Origin: Takakia lepidozioides
Taxonomy: Eukaryota; Streptophyta; Takakiopsida; Takakiales; Takakiaceae
Assembly (NCBI GenBank): GCA_030704615.1
Contig: CM060734.1
Coordinates: 38,766,042 to 38,830,041 of the forward strand
Reading direction: 5' to 3'
Length of the DNA stretch: 64,000 nt
Within the stretch, counting starts at the first letter, position 1. Each line of letters opens with the position of its first letter. A program made the position numbers and the translations under genes. Below, one piece after another: positions 9,885 through 23,136 of this stretch. The notes under the pieces were generated by a model, which was given only the letters and a program-made list of their open reading frames with translations, did no database searches and was not told where the DNA came from.

Positions 9885-11616
9885 ATGGAGAACTCCGGCC
9901 TATCCACCATGGCCAATTTAGACCCCTTGGCTGCGTTAGCCAGTGATACAGATGCGCCTTCGTTTGGTGTGGAGCAGCTGAAGCATCTTTTTAGGGAGCA
10001 GCAAAGGTTTCTTGATTATTTCTTCAAGAATCTTGACTACGAGCAGGTCAGTTATATCGCCCATTTATTGAACTAAGCGGATTCTAATGACTAGGGGTCG
10101 ACCGGTTCTAGTTCCATGTTTAGCACACTGATACTTCTGGAATGCACTGCTAGATGTTTGTTGAGAAACTCTCTGTCTCTGTCTGTCTCTTGGTTTTCTT
10201 GGAGATAACTGTCTTTTGTTCTAAGCTCTATTATAAATGTCGCAGGTTTGCCTTATTCACTCAATCTGAACAAACTTTTGTTGGGGCTGGAGGCCGAACA
10301 GGTACAAGCATTTACCCAGCTCTGCCTCGATACCAAGGGTGTGATTTTCTTCTCAGGAGTTGGAAAGAGCGGATTCATTGCCCAGAAAACTGCACAGACT
10401 TTAGTCTCGACAGGCACAAAGGCTGTCTTTCTGTCTCCTACCGATGCATTACATGGTGATATAGGCATCGTGGGGCCCAAGGACACCCTGGTTCTCTTCA
10501 GCAAAAGTGGGGCCACAGAAGAGCTCAGTAAACTGGTGCCATGTGCGCGTGCAAAAGGGGCATACCTTGTCGGAGTCTCCTCCCTCAAGAACTCAAACCT
10601 CATGAAACTTTGTGACATGCATGTGTATTTGCCACTAGAGAGAGAGCTCTGCCCATTCGATTTGGCTCCAGTAACATCAACTGCAATCCAAATGCTCTTT
10701 GGAGACACCGTTGCAATTGCACTGATGCAGGCAAAGAATCTGACACGTGAGCAGTATGCACTGAACCATCCGGCTGGCCGCATTGGCAAACGTCTAATTT
10801 TCAGAGTGAGTGTCATCCACTTCCTGCTACTACTTTGTCTTTCCCCTGCTCTTCCTCACTGAGATTGTCACAAGCAGGTCTCTTTAGCTCTGTGAGGGCC
10901 ACAGAGCTTCAGCATGGCAAAACTCCAAATGTAATGAGCCCATTCTCTATGTCCCTATTTTGATTCTTCGCATTCGTACAATACCTCAGGTTTGAATTTC
11001 CCCTGACATATTCAGGCAAAATTTTAGGCCTTCCATGTGGAAACCAGCCTCTATTGTTGGAACTGCCACAATGAAATGCCAGTGAAGATTCATGCAGTTC
11101 CATGGATAGCTGCAGGTTCAAGATGTGATGAAAGTAGGGGATGAGCTCCCTCTGTGCAAAGAGAGTGACTTAATTATGGAGCAACTTGTGGAGCTGAGTG
11201 CTAAGGGCTGCGGGTGTCTCATTGTAGTTGATGGATACCGCCGCCTGCTGGGCACCTTCACTGATGGTGATCTGAGGCGTACACTCAACACCAACAGGGA
11301 GGGCATCTTTCATCTCACAGTTGGGGAAATGTGTAACCGGTATGGATCCTGATTCCACTTTCTGGGAGGTAGGGGTGGACACTTAGACACAGATATATTG
11401 ACTATACGTTGGCTAATTCCCTCTTGTTGCACCATTAATTTGTGAATCAATTTCAGGTCACCAAGATCAATTACGGCAAATGCCATGGCAGTTGATGCCA
11501 TGCAAAAGATGGAAGCACCTCCATCCCCTGTCACCTTTTTGCCTGTGATCGACGACTTCAACAAAGTTGTCATTGGCCTCATTTCTCTCCATGGCCTTGT
11601 ATCTGCTGGTTTGTGA
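9885..11616 (+). CDS. Arabinose-5-phosphate isomerase (SIS + CBS), 4 exons
   Basis: The predicted enzyme interconverts D-ribulose 5-phosphate and D-arabinose 5-phosphate, feeding KDO synthesis for pectic rhamnogalacturonan II in plants. Exons are 9,885-10,046, 10,302-10,805, 11,116-11,339 and 11,457-11,616 (GT-AG, phases 0/0/2, 349 aa). The exon 2 acceptor at 10,301 was chosen because the nearer AG at 10,245 leaves the wrong frame. Residues 55-222 form the SIS domain, with GVGKSG at 73-78, SKSGATEE at 121-128 and HPAGRIGK near its end. Exons 3-4 encode a CBS pair ([15 protein letters not shown]...HGLVSAGL at the C terminus). Length and domain order match plant KdsD-like proteins such as Arabidopsis SETH3. 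No disruption is seen. A second in-frame Met lies at codon 9. Confidence 0.93.
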
Positions 11617-12179
11617 AGAACTGGTTGCAATGGCATTTCATGAAGGGAAAAAAATTCAAAGCTCACATGGAACATCATGGGCTGGGAATATGATGGATAC
11701 ACATTCCTTTCATCTTGCGATGTCAGGGAGGCAGAATACCTCAGAGGGCATGGATACAGTGTGGTGTGCCTTCGAATACTTGTAAACACGGAGATCTTCT
11801 GAAGCATGGAGACACTTCCAAACATGTGGGTGCATCGGTGACACTCAACAACATGGTGCATCTTCAAACGGCATCCTCGGAGGGACTAGCAAAAAATCAC
11901 CACTAAATTGTATTTCAGCATTGACGGTGTTATCGAAGGGGTCCCAATCAGTCTAGTGAAAGACCTATATAAACATTATCAATTACATAGGAACAGTCTC
12001 ATTCAATCAAAGATCACTTCACACGATTAGACAAGCTTCCCTTGCACAGATGGCAAAAAGGGAACTGTAAACATAATTGTAACACCATCAATATTTGAAG
12101 GTTGATGTCTCCACACTTCACAATTCCAAGGTATTAGAAAAGATGGAGAAACAGACCCATCTACGTAGGAGTCCAGAAG
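11617..12179. other. Intergenic gap between convergent genes
   Basis: This holds the 3' ends of the isomerase gene (plus) and the LRR gene (minus). No further gene is seen. It probably contains both 3' UTRs. Confidence 0.6.
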
Positions 12180-15100
12180 CTACCAAGCTTCAACTGGGGT
12201 TTGACTTGGTAAACATCCGAAGCCTTTCTCGTAGAGGGAGCCATCACTTCTGATTCGGTACAACCCTGAGTCTTTGACAGCAGGTAGTCCCTTCCCAACT
12301 GACTTGCTATGTTGGTGGCTATGATGCTGATACTTGTGAGAAGCCTTCTCCAAACCCCTGTTTACACTTGATTGATGACCCCCAGACACCACACTCTCCC
12401 TTCCCCCACTGCGGCTTCTTCGAGAAGAGGTGTGGCCAGCTGCAAGCAAACTTGACCCACCTCGTCTGAGAGCTTTGCCTGACCTTTTACTAGCACGATG
12501 AGAGAGATGGGTGGCAGTGCCCAATGCAGCTCGAGCCACGCTATCCACTGCAGCATCTCGTGTAGAGCCAGCCTTCATAGCTTGTTTGTTCAAGTACAAA
12601 ATGTGGGGAGTCAGCCCAGTAACAAGTTTTCGAAGAGGTTCATCACCAAGGTTTCTATGAAGGGCATTGCCAAGGAGGTTAAGGGCCTGCACAGAACTGT
12701 AGTTTGCAGCCAACTGGCCAATAGACTTGGATGTAGTCAGCTTGTTGATGCTGAGATCCAAGAAATTCAGCTTCAGTAGGCGATGCAGCCCTTCAATCTC
12801 GCTGATCTTGTTTCCTGCCAGGTTAAGCTCCCTTAGGGAACTGCAGTTGCCGAGACCTGAAAAATAGCACAAGATGAGGTGAGCAAAATTTAGACATCAG
12901 AGTTTTGTGAAGCACGACCGTCACCAGCGCTCAACTACTTTGAGACTAAGCAAAGGTAATACTTGGGAGACAAGAAAATACCATGCAATAATCCTTGAAA
13001 TATCCCGTGGATCAGAACCCCTGTACATAAACTAAATAGTCACAATCGCGGCATGGCAGGCACAGCTAAAAATCATTTAGATCCATGATCTGAAACAGCA
13101 AATCAGTCTGCCTCACCTCCTCACCACGACTAAGAAACAACCATCAATGACAAAATTATGAATGGAGAACACAACATACCATGTCCAATCCGGGAGAGGC
13201 GATTGAATGACAAGTTAAGCACGCGCAGACGAGTGAGTTCTCGAAGCCCTTCGATTACCGCAATCTTGTTGTGTGAGAGATCCAGTGAGTGCAGACTTCT
13301 TGGAAGACATCCAGGAACTATGCGCACTGAAGACACACATCTTCACTCAGTATACACACCATAACCACGTGTACATATAACGCAGGAGAGATGATGGCTT
13401 CTGCAAAATGTTGAACAAAATCAAACCAATACCTCACAAACCCTGAGATTGGTGAAGCCTCCTCCTGAGGGGCTCTCTAGGTGATGGTCTAGGTAACATC
13501 TCCCACCATCGAAGTGGGCAAACTGTTGTTTGACACTGTATGCAGAACCTATATAATACTAGAATATGCCATCATACTAATATCTGGTAAACCGATAACA
13601 AGGTGTAAGTGCTAGCATTCCAGTGTGACGCAATACAATCAAACAACCTATAGCAACCAAACTGAGGCTTACCTATAGCATTTCCTGAGAGGTTCAAGCT
13701 GTTCAAGCTGTAGAGAAATCCAAGAGGTGGAACAGTTTTCAACCCCACACTTGCAAAATTTATTACTGAGGATGAGGAATTCACAGCACGAGCCATCATG
13801 CTTGCCATTTCAACATCTCCATCCATTAGCGGATCACCATGGTGCTCCTTGTGCTCAACTAGCCCAGCTCCATCTGCATGCAGCTGATCAGCTGACCATG
13901 ATTTCATGCTGGAAAAGGAAATTGCTTGTGCTGCAGCTGGGTCTGATCCTTCACCTGCCTTAGATTCCATTTCCATGTCTTCATCAACAGCTGTTGCCAC
14001 AATGTCAATACTCCTCAGCCACTCCTCCACATGGCTGAGATCAGATTTTGCAAGATTCAAATATTTCAATTCCTTTCCTTTACCCAGTGTAGACATTCTT
14101 CTGGAAGGGGGCACAGCAAGAGGTTGCACAACCTGAGACAGACTTGCACTGTTCTCAGACTTGATTTCTCCTTCCTCCAGATCAACAGCCTTGCTTGCCC
14201 CAGAGGTATCCACAAATAGCACTGCATCCTTCATAGGAGAAGCCCCATTTGATTCCATCTCATACTGAACTGGGGGAAGGCCTTTCAAAAACACCCTGGA
14301 AATTCCACCACTGCAACATTCAATATCCGTGCCATAGCCCGTGACTGGATTTGACATTGCTCCCTCACCAGGCTTGGAAGTATGAGTTGTCATCCCCTTC
14401 ATGTTCTTCACATCCCGGTGGATATTCCGATGTGTAGCAAGAAATACTCTCCACCAGGGTTTGCACTTCTGCAATGATAACTCTTGCTTGGAAAACTTGA
14501 CATCAAGTATCATCTCATTCCCATCCCGGAGAGTGCTTTCGGAGTGTGGACTGTTCTGGATAGCAATGCCTGCTTTCAACAGCTGACTGTTTGAATCCTT
14601 GCTGCTGCGACCTGCAGTGGAGCCACTATGACAGGACTCTGAAATCACCAAGTTCCCTGTTAGGGTGATTGCCATCTCGCTCAAGCGCCCTTCACTGCGT
14701 GTGTCTTCTATTCCAATATTTTCGGACTGGTGACTTGAATGATGGTGTGGAAGAAACATTGGACTGCATGCCAGTCCTAGATCTTGTGCATTATAGAGTC
14801 CTGGATCACTGACATAGTCACCACAGATTTCTCCATCTGAGAAGTGTTGACACCCCCCCGCATCAGACCTTGAAGCATCGTTAGATTGAGTTTCATAGTA
14901 TTTGACAGTCTCATTGTCCAGAAGCTGAACTGAAGCCCCATCTTCTCCAGCAAGTTCTGCGCTTCGTTCTGACAATTCCCTCAACTCTGCTGTACCTGCA
15001 TGATATATAGTTCCCTTAGACTACACTTTCCATAAATATGAAGAGTACATGCACTGCCAAATACATGCACAGTATGCAGTACACCAGTGCTGTGCTTGAC

Positions 15101-15649
15101 GCCTTACAACTTCTCCTGTCCCTTATTAATCCGAGGAAACAGACAAATATTATCTCACCATCCCAATGCCTACACTTTTACTTTGCAAAGGGAGAGCCAG
15201 TGGCTTATATAATCTCTAACAACAACACCACAGATATAGGGCTCACCTGCGGACTCGTCATCCTCATCACCTCCTTCGTAGGCCACTTCTCCAACAGCAT
15301 CAGTGTTCACTGGCTTTTTTGGTCCAGAATTTCCAAACCTTTCTTCCCCCAAACCAACCTCGTTTAAGTTGACGGTAGTATACTCAACAGCAACAGCTGT
15401 GTTTTCTTTCATGAGGTTGGAAGAGAGGGGGTCATTTTGCACCGACCATACAGACACTTTGCCTTCATTTCCCCACTCCGCCATGGAAGGAGCTGTGGAT
15501 AGTGTTGATGTATTGCTAACAGGAACCTTCATAGCTGCATTAAAGGTTGACGAATCTTTCATATGCTCCTGGCAACACCCTTTCTCCAAATTGGCCTCAA
15601 AGGACAGCATCTCTCTCTCAAAGGAATTCATGTTCTCCACTCCTTCCAC
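12180..15649 (-). CDS. SDS22-like leucine-rich-repeat protein, 4 coding exons
   Basis: Exons on the minus strand are 15,649-15,247, 14,995-13,673, 13,326-13,180 and 12,856-12,180, with consistent phases and about 843-849 codons. The first ATG in frame is at 15,631. Reading stays open to a possible acceptor near 15,660, so extra 5' exons are possible. The N-terminal two thirds are Ser/Glu-rich with no recognised domain. LRRs of the SDS22 type (LNLSGNAIG, LDLSHNKI, LNLSFNRL, LNLAGNKI, LDLSINKL) run through the last three exons, followed by LYLNKQAMK and a basic Ser/His-rich tail. The layout resembles the plant LRR family often labelled outer-arm dynein light chain 1-like. A scaffold or phosphatase-binding role is inference. 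It is intact. Confidence 0.85.
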
Positions 15650-15659
15650 TACTGTACAC

Positions 15660-17300
15660 TGCCAGCCACGAGATCAAACACTGGATCAATATAACAAGTC
15701 TGCTAAAGAGATATGCAAGTGATTGCATGTGGACAGCAGAATATTTATTGCCTGTACAGAAACTACACAGCTTGGTTCAAATAAGCACCTCTATCCACAA
15801 CAGAAGCTAGAACTCCCAAACAACTTGGCAGTACTCAGTGAGTCCATGAGGTGCAAACTCCACCTGAATGCAAAGATGAAATGCAGGTTACATACATAAG
15901 TGCACAGATAGTATACCTTATCCTTGTTTTTTCGCCTGAACATAGCTTTCAGACATGTAATTTTTGCCATCTTCCAAAATTTCCCAATCTTCTAGGATTT
16001 GGCACTGAATGCTGCGAGACCAAAGTCCCCCTTCAGAATCCACAGCCTGCCCTGGCAGATGCACAAAGCAACACCGCTGAATCTTCGGAAAGATAGTTGG
16101 CTCCCTTCGTTAAGGTTGAACTGTCTTTTTCTCCAGGTAGATGCCACATACAACACACCTTTTCTCCCCTAAGATGTTGAGATGAGAACATCCGGTATTT
16201 GCTGCACGTGCCCTAGAGTTCAGAGACCAGATACTAAATCGAGTGAACAGGGGTGTGAGATCGAGTACAGCAGCCCGAGACCAGCACCGGAAAGGTAAAA
16301 TAGTCTACATTGATAGTGCTCTTCACATTTCACTGTTGGTATATTAGCCGTAGTCTACGGACAATCCCTGCACCATGCGGCAGGCCCTCCAGATTTGGGA
16401 GTGTCTCCCCTTTTGAGGGGCAACACGGGCTGGGCAGAAGCCAGTTCGTCCCCACACCTGCTTACAGGTGCCAGAACGGTATGCTGTAGAGGCGGCCAGA
16501 GTGAACTATCAGAATCACGACAAGTTTCTGCGCCTCCCTCCGTGGTCTTTACCTTGATCCACTGCAACACACCATAACCTAACGTTAGATACAGGAGGAA
16601 ACTTGAGTACAGAGGAGAGGTTGCCTCGTAGAACCCTCCGAAAACGGAGACTCTTTGCCGTCAAACAAATAACATCAGCGACAGATGAAAAAATCTCAAA
16701 ACAACTTTCAGAGGTGAAGAGAGTGTGCATCAATTGTTCACAACCTTACAACCTCAATCCCCTCGCAAAAATTGGGCAATCAATCGAGAATCCAAGCCAG
16801 AGCGCCAGAGATCACCCGAGCTACAGAGTGGCGAGTTCTTACCACACTTATCCGAGTTGCAGACAGTTGGCAGCACAAAACATCTCAATACGCCAGCCTC
16901 CCCATATAATAAGGAGAAATCCGAGAGAAGGACGAGGGAAGAGGCAGGGCGAACAGACGGGAGAGCCCAAAGGGTGAGAGCTCGGAGCATTAAATAGGCG
17001 AGACGGCAACAGAGCGCCTCCGAGATAGCCGTGGGAGAGAGACGGCCCCCCTTCTTTGGCTCCCAATTTTTAGCCTCAAAAAGGAAGATAGAAAAACAAA
17101 AAGAAATGCTATATAATTTATTTCCGTTTGTGTCTCAGGGTGATCCTGGGCTCAATCCTTCAACAAGTCCTCCAACCACGAAGGAAAATAATAGCACCCA
17201 TTTACTGCTATGCAAATTGAAGAGGTTAACTTCCCCCACTTTTCGCCCCAACCAACAGCCTGAAACAAAATGACCTTGTATTATTTTAGGGAAAATATAC
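15660..17300. other. Upstream region of the LRR gene, no other gene seen
   Basis: Probable 5' UTR and promoter of the minus-strand LRR gene. CT/GA-rich sequence at 16,890-17,050 would suit a plant leader. Overlapping frames at 16,603-17,066 on both strands carry no domain. Confidence 0.4.
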
Positions 17301-19370
17301 AAAACAAATCCCTACCTTTCACCTAAAAAATACAACCCCCAAACAAATACACACATTTATTTTACTTCTTACAAGCGATTAACCCCTTCCAATATTTCCC
17401 AAATGATCCAACATTCCGTTGAAGGACAGCAAGGGTGACAGGTGGCTGGCATGTGTGCAGTTGGGCCACCACCTACTTGTAAGCATGGGAGCCAGCAAGT
17501 GTTACTACTTTTATAAATTATTAATTTTAATTTTAATTTAATAATTTATTTATTACTATATAATTAATTAGCCGGTGAGTCTCTACAGATGGATCCTCAG
17601 TAACGGCCAACTGTCCTCAGTCCTCCAATACTGTCAATCCACATTTGCTGGTTCAAAGAGAGCCTATCCATAAAAGGCACTTCTGTCCCCTTTAAGGGAA
17701 AAAAAAAGAAAAAAGAAAAAAACTTCTGCATTGGGGTCACCAGTCACCACATCTTTGTGTGGTTAACTTAGTTTTGCCCGCCTCCAGCATTTTTTTTTTC
17801 ATTTAAGAACTTGAGCCACGTTGGCTCCCGGTTGGCCTATGAGGAAAATCAATTGGCGACTCCGTGGCATGTGATCTCTAACCAGTGGCTGTCAAGAATG
17901 TTTGATGAGTTTATGCGAACTCAACTCATGTAGTGTTCGTAACAACGACACTGCATCTTGCAAAGCCTAGCACAACTATGTCACATGGATACAATCCATT
18001 GACAAATATGACTAATCTTGTGCAAGATCAGAAAAGCCTCGTCTGTGCCAGTGTGGAGGTGCATGACACGATGAGAGTTCCCTCCATAGCTAGACCCCTT
18101 GGTGAAAGTGGGAAGAGTTTGAACCCAAGGCTTTGCTCCTTGCGCTGCAGGGTGGTAGGGTTTCTAGAAATCTATAGGCAAGATCATCCGGATCTAACGA
18201 ACCCAAATAGCATGTGCTCTTTCCATGTGCGACAGTTGTACAGGCGGCGTCCTCATTGCAGCGACATGATGGCATTAGGGAGGGCAATAATGCGAAACAG
18301 TGCCATATTTTAACCCATAATTCCTTTGTAAATTTAGTGAGGCCAATTTCTGGATCGAAAAGTGGGGAAATCTTGCGCATAAAAAAAAAACCCCACTGGG
18401 CTCCATCCCTTTCAACCTCCAAAATGAATTTCCCTCTAAAAAACGTTTTGAAAAAAAGGGTAAAAAATAGAAACTTCTAAAATCCTACAGACGGACACCC
18501 ATACCATATCGCACTCAACTACCGCTGTTGTCTGTGGTCCATGTGCTGAGTAAAGTAGGGCCACCTACTCAGGACACTAGGTAGTGGCAGTTGTAGCAGC
18601 AGTGGGTCACTAGTCACTACCAATGGAAGCCAATGGATGGGTGCATATTAGCAGGGGCCTACAGGCAACACTGATATATGGACCTTTGCGGCGGCTGGGG
18701 TGTAAGGTTCACGTGTGGCCGTCTTGGTGAAAAGCTTGCGGAACGTGGGCACGACCCAGTACTATCCTCGTATGGATGCCTTATTGGTGCCTTCTTACAC
18801 CATCCACCAGTCAGCCGTCCGGTCTGGTTTGATATTACAACGGTTGGGCACTCAATATACGAACTAGGGTCCACATTCCTGTTGGAAGGCAGTAGCTCTT
18901 TGGGATCAAACCTTGGGGTCGCATACTTTTCTTTTATGGCTTGGGTAGCCTGCGCTGGGAGGTCGAGTTATCCATGGACTCACTCATACAACACATATGC
19001 CATTTCAATTGGTCATATATTGGGAAAAGGCAAGACTGCTTTGGTAACGAGAACACGGCGAGCCTGGTCGCAAAAGCAATGCTGGGAGCCACAAAGAAAA
19101 AGACCCGACAACAACAACATGCTACTTACCGATCATTGTCCCAAGTAGCTACTTACATAAAACAGCGCACTTCTGTGAAGGGCCTTCCGTGTAGGACTCG
19201 TACATAGGTGCCTAGCAGCTACCGCCTGGCCCGGTCACCCACACGGAGCCCACCAGAAAGGCTGGACGTACGAACGTACCACCGTCCAGCGTCGTAGTCC
19301 CTTTCAACTGCACTCTCATCCAAAACCTGTGCAGTTGTGCCCAACAATATATATAAATAAAAAACCCAAT
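17301..19370. other. AT-rich intergenic DNA
   Basis: Contains an almost pure A/T tract (17,515-17,570) and an A-rich tract at 17,697-17,730. The plus-strand frame 18,678-19,148 is open but has no recognisable domain and no splice context. Confidence 0.5.
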
Positions 19371-19384
19371 TAGGTGGGATAATC

Positions 19385-19470
19385 CGTTGTAGCCTAGATG
19401 GATACGATACGGGGCACGTTCCTAAGCAACCGTGTGTTCGAATCCCGGAATCGGTAGCTCCGAATATGAT
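19385..19470 (+). mobile_element. Second tRNA-derived SINE-like head
   Basis: TAGCCTAGATGGATA at 19,390 fits box A, and TGTTCGAATCCC at 19,434 fits box B (GGTTCGANNCC class). Their spacing of about 46 bp is tRNA-like. Flanks do not form an acceptor stem, so an old SINE is more likely than a tRNA gene. Confidence 0.5.
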
Positions 19471-21144
19471 GTCCCTTTTTCATTCTGCATTTGGTGGATT
19501 ACACCCCAGATTGTTTCGGTGTGGTGTCAATGCTTATGATGAACCTTATAGAGATAGCCTGAGAGATCTGCTTCTCTTTCCTGCACAAGTTTTGTGGACC
19601 AGATAACCCTTCTGATCTTGCAGCTGAAAGACAAGGTTGTGCAGGCTGAATCTGCACATATTGACACGATCATGTTTGCTTTGGACCGTCTTTTGAGGCT
19701 GCAATTTCAAGTTGCATATCCTCCACTCATCCTGCAGCCCTGTACATTATGGCTGATTTGCTCCCCCAGACTGTCATGGTGTCGGACCGAACATATCAGT
19801 TATTCAGCACCTTTGGACGAGGGAATGATTCACAGTTCACTTTGGTTCTGCTTTGACCGTTTGGAAGGACTCTCTCCCCGTCTTGGGAGATCACCGGTTG
19901 AAGGCGAAGAGGGGGATGTCAACTGGCGGCACCGTCGTGCTAGGGATTCAAAGCGTGAAACACAGATTGTCCAGCAGCTATATTTCACAGTTGAACGGGT
20001 GCCCATGTCCTTCAGCGGTGCACCCCATTTTGATTCACCTTTGGAATCGAAAGAGGCCTATATTGGATTCCCCCCATAATGACGGTCCCTTGGAAATTCT
20101 ACGGTCTTTTCTTAAGACAGGATGCAGAGGATGCTCATACATGACGTCTGTGAGGCTTGTGCATTTTTCAACTGAGGAAAGAAAAAGGAATTTAATATCA
20201 AGTCTGAATGAAGAACGTGCCTGTCCACAGAGTGATAGGCTCTTCTTTTGTGACCAAGCTGTGAAGGCTTGTTGAAGTGGCGGTGGTAACTAGTGCTGCT
20301 GTGTCCGATTTGGGAGAGTGATAACTCATAACCTCGAGGATAACGGCCTTGCTGCAGTGTTTCACTCAGATTGACATATGGGTTACATGGAAACATTTCT
20401 CGCACCATTTCCTTTTGAAAAAAGGGTCACCGGGTGGTTTCCCCTCTGTAAGCCTTCACCGCCCTGATTGGTGGTTATTTTTTCCACCTCCTGCAATGCA
20501 ATTCCGGTGCACCACTCCACTTTCTCCAAAAAGGGGGGGGGGAAGATTCTTTGCTGTCTATGTCGCTCTGTTATCTATCTATTAGGTGGGTAAGTTTTAG
20601 TCCCCTTTGGCTTAGAGAAGACCCTAGAGAGGTGGGGATCACAAGTTTCTTTCCACCCTGTCCAGATAAGACATGCAGGAAGCTGCAAGGCATTCGAAAG
20701 AGACTTACAATCTGTGCTCGTAGTTCCTAACGAAACATAGGTTGGGAGGAGAAAATAAGGAAACAATCAGTGGTAATGCATCGTGAATGATCAACTTCCT
20801 CCAAATCGAAGGCCCCCTGCAATTGCAGCCAACTTTAATCTGTCTCCTCTATACTGTATACTCTCTACATATCTTTATTGAGTACATTTTCTTTGCAAGG
20901 CAACCTGCAAGGTCTCAGCAGAGACAACCTCCTTGGAAGTGTCTGCACCTCCTTGAGAACCTTCACAGGAAAAGAATATAGGGAGATATACCACCTGCCA
21001 CAAAAGATGCTGCAGTGAGTGAGCTGCAGTTGGTGATGCCATGCTGTTGCATTCAAATATCGTTCTGCTTCCAAAAGTAACAAATTATGAGCTTTCTGCC
21101 CTCATGTTGGAATGATGCACTTACGTTCGTGCATGTTACTTTAT
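19471..21144. other. Intergenic, possible gene fragments
   Basis: The plus-strand frames at 19,594-20,275 look locally coding-like but switch frame and carry no domain I recognise. A decayed gene or transposon fragment is possible. The stretch 20,800-21,140 abuts the 3' end of the PPR gene. Confidence 0.35.
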
Positions 21145-23136
21145 TCACCAATAGTCCCCACAAGAACAAACACCCTCTTGGAAGTGGTGGAACCGGTTGG
21201 CATCCCGTAAAACAACCGGTCGCCCAACAATCTTTGAGATGAATTTCATGGCGGTGTGGCAGTCACCACACACCCGAAGGTTTTTTATCACATGAATAGG
21301 CATCCCAGGGGACGTGCTGATGAGCCCATAAGCAATGGCCAGCTTCTCACTGTGGTAACAAAGAGAAAGTTCCTTTTGTTCCTCCTCCACATCATGCAAT
21401 ATAAAGCGCGTGTCGGGCACATATCCAGCCTCCTTCATCTGGCCACACAAAATCTTTAGCTCAGCATGGATTTCCTCAATTTGTGGGTGTATTCTGTCAT
21501 CTACAAAGAATGCATGCACGCGGCTGTTGACCTCAATGCAGCTGCAACCTGCCTCCTTTCTAACGCCTCTGTCCACCATCAATTTTCTCACCTTTGCTTT
21601 ATCATCCCACCTGCCAGCTGCAGCATATATGTTAGATAAAAGCACATAAGCTGCAGGGTGCTCCGGATCCCGCTTGAGTACGAATTGGGCCACACGTTCT
21701 GCTACCTCCACATCAGCATGAATTCTGCAAGCTCCAAGCAAGGCCCTCCACACCCCAGCATCTGGTTTGATGGGCATGTTGTTAACAAAGTCCTCTGCTT
21801 TGTGGAATTGCCCTGCACGGCCAAGTAGATCCACCATGCAGCCAAAATGCTCGACAGTAGGTGTGAGGCCATAATCTTGACTCATAGACCCGAAGTAACG
21901 GCAGCCTTCATCCACTAGGCCCACATGGCTGCATGCAGAGAGAACCGAAATCAAGGTGATGCCATCCGGCTTCAAGCCTTCCTTTTGCATTAATGCAAAT
22001 AGTTGGAGGACCTCCCTACCACACCCATGATGAGCATATCCTGCCATCATCACATTCCATGACACCACGTCTCGTTGAACCATTTTGTCAAACACTTGAC
22101 GAGCATCCTTTATGGACCCACATTTGGCATACGTGCCAACAAGGGCATTCTCCAAATTAATATAAGACACGATTCCAGCTTTCATAACGTCAACATGAAC
22201 CTGCTTGCCCCTTTCTAGGGCTCCTAGATTGGCACAGGCATTGAAAACACAGATAAACGTGACCCTGTCGGGTATTACCCCTTCCAGTCGCATTTGCTCA
22301 TAGATTCTGAGAGCCCCTTCACTATGCCCACACTGAGCATATCCTGCGATCATAGCACTCCACGAGACCGTATCTCGATAAGACATTTTGTCGAAGACTT
22401 GCTGAGCGTCCTTTACACTCCCACATTTACAATACATGTGAACTAGGCTGGTATCCAAAAAAATGTCTGACGCACTTCCAGTTTCAATGAATTCAGTGTG
22501 GACCCTCTTACCCCTATCCAGGGCTCCTAGGGTGGCACAAGCATTGAGAGCGGTAGTGTATGTGACCTTCCCGGGCCTCATGCCTTCTTGCTGCATTTGC
22601 TCGTACAGTCTGAAAGCCTCCTCGGCCTGCCCATGCGCGATATATCCTGCCATTATCAGAGTCCAAATGTGCAGATCTCGTTTTGGCATTGCCTCAAACA
22701 CCTGACGTGCATCCACCATGCTCCCACACTTGGTATACATGTTGACAAGGGTATTGACTACACAAATGTTTGGCTTGAATGCACTTCGGATGATGTGGGC
22801 ATGAACTTGCTTTCCCTCTTCCAGGGCTTTCATCTTGATGCACCCCTGCAAGAGACAAACATAAATATTGGAATCTGCTCCAGCGCCTCGTTGGTCCAGA
22901 ATGTGAAGTGCCTCTTCCAATCTTCCATCCTTACACAGTGTGCGAACATCTGCACGAGTAGCGAAAGTAATTTTGTCGATTTCCTCTCCTGGCCTTCCTT
23001 TAAAACTGGTGGTGGTCGTGCTCACCCGACCGCCAGTCCCAAGTCTTAATGCTTGTACATATTTCACAGAAGAGCTCCTCATTAAGACAACCTGTTCACT
23101 AAGGTTGAGACATTGAAACATAAAACCTTCGGCCAC
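21145..23136 (-). CDS. PLS-class pentatricopeptide repeat protein with E and DYW domains
   Basis: An intronless 663-aa protein. After about 80 residues come tandem PPR motifs (for example [21 protein letters not shown], then further MYCKCGS and TYAKCGS units at about 35-residue steps). An E/E+ region with the PG-type segment follows ([10 protein letters not shown]). The C-terminal DYW deaminase has the zinc/catalytic HSEKLA (HxE), CGDCH (CxxC) and CSCGDYW at the very end. DYW PPR proteins carry out site-specific C-to-U editing of chloroplast or mitochondrial transcripts. The N terminus could be an organellar transit peptide, but I cannot say for which organelle. The last triplet signature and length are normal for the family. 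It is intact. Confidence 0.93.
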   Translation of the reverse strand: MAEGFMFQCLNLSEQVVLMRSSSVKYVQALRLGTGGRVSTTTTSFKGRPGEEIDKITFATRADVRTLCKDGRLEEALHILDQRGAGADSNIYVCLLQGCIKMKALEEGKQVHAHIIRSAFKPNICVVNTLVNMYTKCGSMVDARQVFEAMPKRDLHIWTLIMAGYIAHGQAEEAFRLYEQMQQEGMRPGKVTYTTALNACATLGALDRGKRVHTEFIETGSASDIFLDTSLVHMYCKCGSVKDAQQVFDKMSYRDTVSWSAMIAGYAQCGHSEGALRIYEQMRLEGVIPDRVTFICVFNACANLGALERGKQVHVDVMKAGIVSYINLENALVGTYAKCGSIKDARQVFDKMVQRDVVSWNVMMAGYAHHGCGREVLQLFALMQKEGLKPDGITLISVLSACSHVGLVDEGCRYFGSMSQDYGLTPTVEHFGCMVDLLGRAGQFHKAEDFVNNMPIKPDAGVWRALLGACRIHADVEVAERVAQFVLKRDPEHPAAYVLLSNIYAAAGRWDDKAKVRKLMVDRGVRKEAGCSCIEVNSRVHAFFVDDRIHPQIEEIHAELKILCGQMKEAGYVPDTRFILHDVEEEQKELSLCYHSEKLAIAYGLISTSPGMPIHVIKNLRVCGDCHTAMKFISKIVGRPVVLRDANRFHHFQEGVCSCGDYW

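Noticed and set aside
10246-10301. Extension of the isomerase exon 2 to the AG at 10,245
   Set aside because: It gives a phase that does not join exon 1. The AG at 10,301 gives phase 0 and a normal protein.
18678-19148. Protein-coding gene of 156 aa
   Set aside because: Composition and residue pattern look random, there is no domain, and overlapping frames of similar length exist on both strands.
19594-20275. Gene with several exons
   Set aside because: Frames switch without usable splice sites and I recognise no family. Kept only as a possible relic.
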